A stretch of DNA of 64,000 bases from Campylorhamphus procurvoides (taxonomy: Eukaryota > Chordata > Aves > Passeriformes > Dendrocolaptidae), in contig WBMV01002673.1 of assembly GCA_013396655.1 (NCBI GenBank), forward strand, positions 373,637-437,636, read 5' to 3'. Shown one piece after another: positions 62,861 to 64,000 of the stretch (position 1 is its first letter; each line of letters starts with the position of its first letter). The notes under the pieces are model-generated. The model ran no database searches. It had not been told where the DNA came from and was given only the letters and a program-made list of their open reading frames with translations. The position numbers and the translations under genes are program-made.

Positions 62861-64000
62861 ATCTCTCTGTTCATGGAAACAGAAAGTTGGATGTGGACTA
62901 GTCCAAACCAGGAAACAACCTGAGAATGCAACCTACAAATTAATTAACTGTGCCCCCTCACTGAAGCCATGTGAAATTAAGCCAGAAAAAAGGCCTGAAG
63001 GTAGATGACTAAGGTTCCCTCCAGTGTGCTCTTTCTGCCTTCTTTTTCTACCAGGATGCAACTGGATGCAGCACAGAAACCCAAGTAGTATTGCCCCACA
63101 AGGCCAGACAAAGATTAATGGCACCAGAGCCTCTGTCTTGTTGCCAGCGAAACCAGCTTTGCTGAGTGACAAGCCTGTATGGACAGCCCAACCCTTATTT
63201 CTGTCAGACTCTTTCAGAGTCCTCTTTTGTCCACTCCCGATTAGATCAATCCTACAACAGCCCCTCAGTGAGACACCTTATGCCTTGCAGTTGGATGAGC
63301 CCCACTCCAGCTCTCACCTCTCCCACTGCCACCAGAGCTCTCTCAGGAGAGAGCTGAAAATGAAGACCTTCAGTCAATGTACCTCTCCTGAGACTGCGAA
63401 CCACAACTCTTATCTGTGCTTCAATTTCATTACTAAATTGTTGAAACTAAACCCAGACTTTCCTCAGAAGTGGCTAAGAATCTCATGCCAGGTTCACTTA
63501 GTTCTGCAGCTTTCAGCAAAATTAAACCAATTCCATCTTTCTCCGGTTGAGAGTTTGTGAGTGCCAGCATTCACAATTCCTTTTTTTCCTCATGCAGAGG
63601 AACAGAGATAAAAAGGGAAGGGAAGGTGGCATCAAATAGTTAAAAAAAAACCAAAACAATTTGTCAAATGATGTTTGCTCCAGTGTGTGAGACACAGAGG
63701 GCTCCATACAATACTTGCACCTGATGTGCTGATGCTGTGATAGCACAGTTCCTACCTCTGGTAGAGATTGCTGTAGCAAGCAAAAGAAACAACAAATACT
63801 TCTGACTCAAGAACGTGGCAGGGATTTCACTAACTAACTTCCCCCTCTGAGGCAGGCTGCACTACTGTAGCGCCTCTTGACCCAAACACAATAGGTTTGA
63901 CACTGTAATATCTGAAGGTCTGTTATCGTGCACATTTATATCATGCCACTTATATACTGAAACCTGTGGGCATGGATTTATCGTAGAGTAGGTGTGAAGT
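62861..64000. other. Non-coding DNA at window end
   Basis: A 178-codon frame on the plus strand (63024-63560) is the second-longest in the window. Its translation is Ser/Leu/Pro-rich with no recognisable domain, and overlapping frames exist, so I do not annotate it as a gene. Confidence 0.45.

Noticed and set aside
63024..63560. 178-codon plus-strand frame
   Set aside because: Low-information Ser/Leu/Pro-rich translation, no domain, and no convincing splice or promoter context.

Overview
This window looks like bird genomic DNA, probably from a large, gene-poor chromosome segment or from a long intron. Several things point that way. By eye it is AT-leaning and CpG-poor, with no CpG island and no bacterial-style gene packing. 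It carries 3'-truncated CR1 LINE fragments of different ages, including two relatively recent tails of the avian type and much older, eroded copies. It also carries a piece of an avian-type class II endogenous retrovirus (ERV) whose transmembrane (TM) envelope segment resembles that of avian alpharetroviruses. I cannot fix the species. I found no host protein-coding exon that I can identify, and no rRNA, tRNA or CRISPR array.

Layout. Bases 1-6.6 kb are non-coding, with one clean inverted repeat at 2234-2264. CR1 fragments lie at about 6638-6731, 9363-9610 and 10340-10645 (plus strand), and older ones at about 20175-20300 and 62677-62860 (minus strand). A GC-rich, GGCTG-rich patch sits at 11590-11770. 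The stretch from 12 to 38 kb is non-coding, with poly-purine and poly-pyrimidine tracts and only chance-length reading frames. At 38549-38638 a 90-nt open segment is bounded by good splice-site look-alikes. A TATA-like element sits at 40250, three G-quadruplex-capable tracts lie between 40 and 48 kb, and a repeat cluster with a perfect hairpin is at 47506-47597.

The best-supported locus is the minus-strand ERV remnant at about 52432-54010. Read 5' to 3' on the minus strand it holds a C-terminal surface-envelope (SU) piece, a TM piece with a heptad region and a cysteine motif, a membrane anchor, a polypurine tract, and a 3' LTR of about 480 bp with recognisable CCAAT and TATA boxes. Its reading frame is broken in several places. 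No gag, pol or 5' LTR is visible, so it is a dead, truncated provirus.

From 54 to 64 kb the sequence is again non-coding. It contains a striking 17-nt micro-exon-like segment at 62350-62366, preceded by a long polypyrimidine tract and followed by a full-consensus donor. There is no operon or pathway here. The only plausible functional interplay is the LTR promoter and the splice-like signals acting as raw material for host transcripts, which is inference.
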